Source of the DNA: Oreocharis arfaki
Taxonomy: Eukaryota > Chordata > Aves > Passeriformes > Paramythiidae
Assembly: GCA_013398015.1 (NCBI GenBank)
Contig: VZRR01011731.1
Span: 1 to 64,000 of the forward strand
DNA: 64,000 nt
Reading direction: 5' to 3'
Part shown: piece by piece, positions 63,792 through 64,000 of the stretch
Position numbering within the stretch: the stretch's first letter is position 1
How the letters are laid out: each line of letters starts with the position of its first letter
The notes under the pieces: generated by a model
Seen by the model: the letters and a program-made list of their open reading frames with translations, nothing else
Database searches by the model: none
Told to the model about the DNA's origin: nothing
Translations under genes and position numbers: made by a program

Positions 63792-64000
63792 TGCGATGGT
63801 TTAAGCCCAGGAGGAAATCAAGCACCACACAACCACTTGCTCATCCCCCCTCTCCCCCACCCAACCCAGTGATATGGGGAGGAGAATCAAAGTAAAACTT
63901 GTAGATTGAGACAAGAGCAGTTTAATAATCTAAAATAAAGTAAAAATACAGCAATAATCGTAAATTCTAATAATAATTCTATTAATGATAATAATAAGGG
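63792..64000 (-). mobile_element. 3' end of an avian ERVL-type LTR, minus strand, cut by the window
   Basis: The plus strand starts TGCGATGGTTTAAGCCCAGG at 63792, followed by CACCACACAACCACTTGCTC, a C-rich stretch, GATATGGGGAGGAGAATC and an A/T-rich tail with AAT/AATG repeats. I recognise this as the inverted R-U5 end of a common avian LTR; TTTAAT at 63921-63926 would be the ATTAAA polyadenylation signal on the sense (minus) strand. The element continues past 64000. No internal region is visible on the left side, so this is the outer 3' boundary of a solo or full-length copy. Confidence 0.72.

Noticed and set aside
1..64000. tRNA genes, rRNA, CRISPR arrays, bacterial or phage operons
   Set aside because: No cloverleaf-like B-box context, no regularly spaced repeats and no dense coding. 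The repeat content is that of a bird or other CR1-bearing reptile nuclear genome.

Overview
The window looks like AT-rich, gene-poor nuclear DNA from a bird. The evidence is at least six decayed CR1 non-LTR retrotransposon copies on both strands, three of them keeping the short octamer-like 3' tip related to ATTCTATGR, and LTR pieces that I recognise from memory as common avian endogenous-retrovirus (ERVL-type) LTRs. Nothing resembles bacterial, phage or organellar organisation: there are no dense ORFs, operons, tRNA or rRNA genes, or CRISPR arrays. Most ORFs of 60-180 codons are chance ORFs or lie inside repeats. I could not name any host protein-coding gene. The species cannot be fixed from this sequence, and turtles or crocodilians also carry CR1.

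Layout. 1-620: a retroviral-style LTR on the plus strand, with a 61-bp tandem repeat in U3, CCAAT and GC boxes, a TATA-like box and AATAAA. 2288-2860: CR1 (-). 10175-10835: CR1 (-). 14100-14478: a GC-rich island ending in a strong splice donor. 14711-15160, 16362-16785 and 21740-21993: three CR1 pieces (+). 30240-30910: CR1 (-) with most of its reverse transcriptase (RT) domain deleted. 37110-38432: the longest CR1 copy (+), RT region to 3' end. 45391-45438: a tip of an LTR (-). 54287-54453 (+) and 55194-56036 (-): two parts of one LTR family in opposite orientation that together cover almost all of it without overlap. 63792-64000: 3' end of another LTR (-), running off the window. Microsatellites, homopolymers and small tandem duplications are scattered between them.

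Possible host exons. The best candidates are an open segment on the minus strand at 59227-59501 (275 nt, splice sites on both sides), a 92-nt plus-strand segment at 23910-24001, and a 27-nt in-frame microexon-like segment at 4890-4916. Weaker ones are at 7414-7487, 13230-13270 and 57455-57557 (-). Strong splice-like sites occur by chance in 64 kb, so these are hypotheses to test with RNA-seq or cross-species alignment. If they are real, the window is mostly intron or intergenic DNA of one or more long genes.

The most unusual structure is the LTR at 54287-56036, which looks broken by an inversion. I found no convincing new biological system. All identifications of repeat families rest on remembered consensus features, not on a database search.
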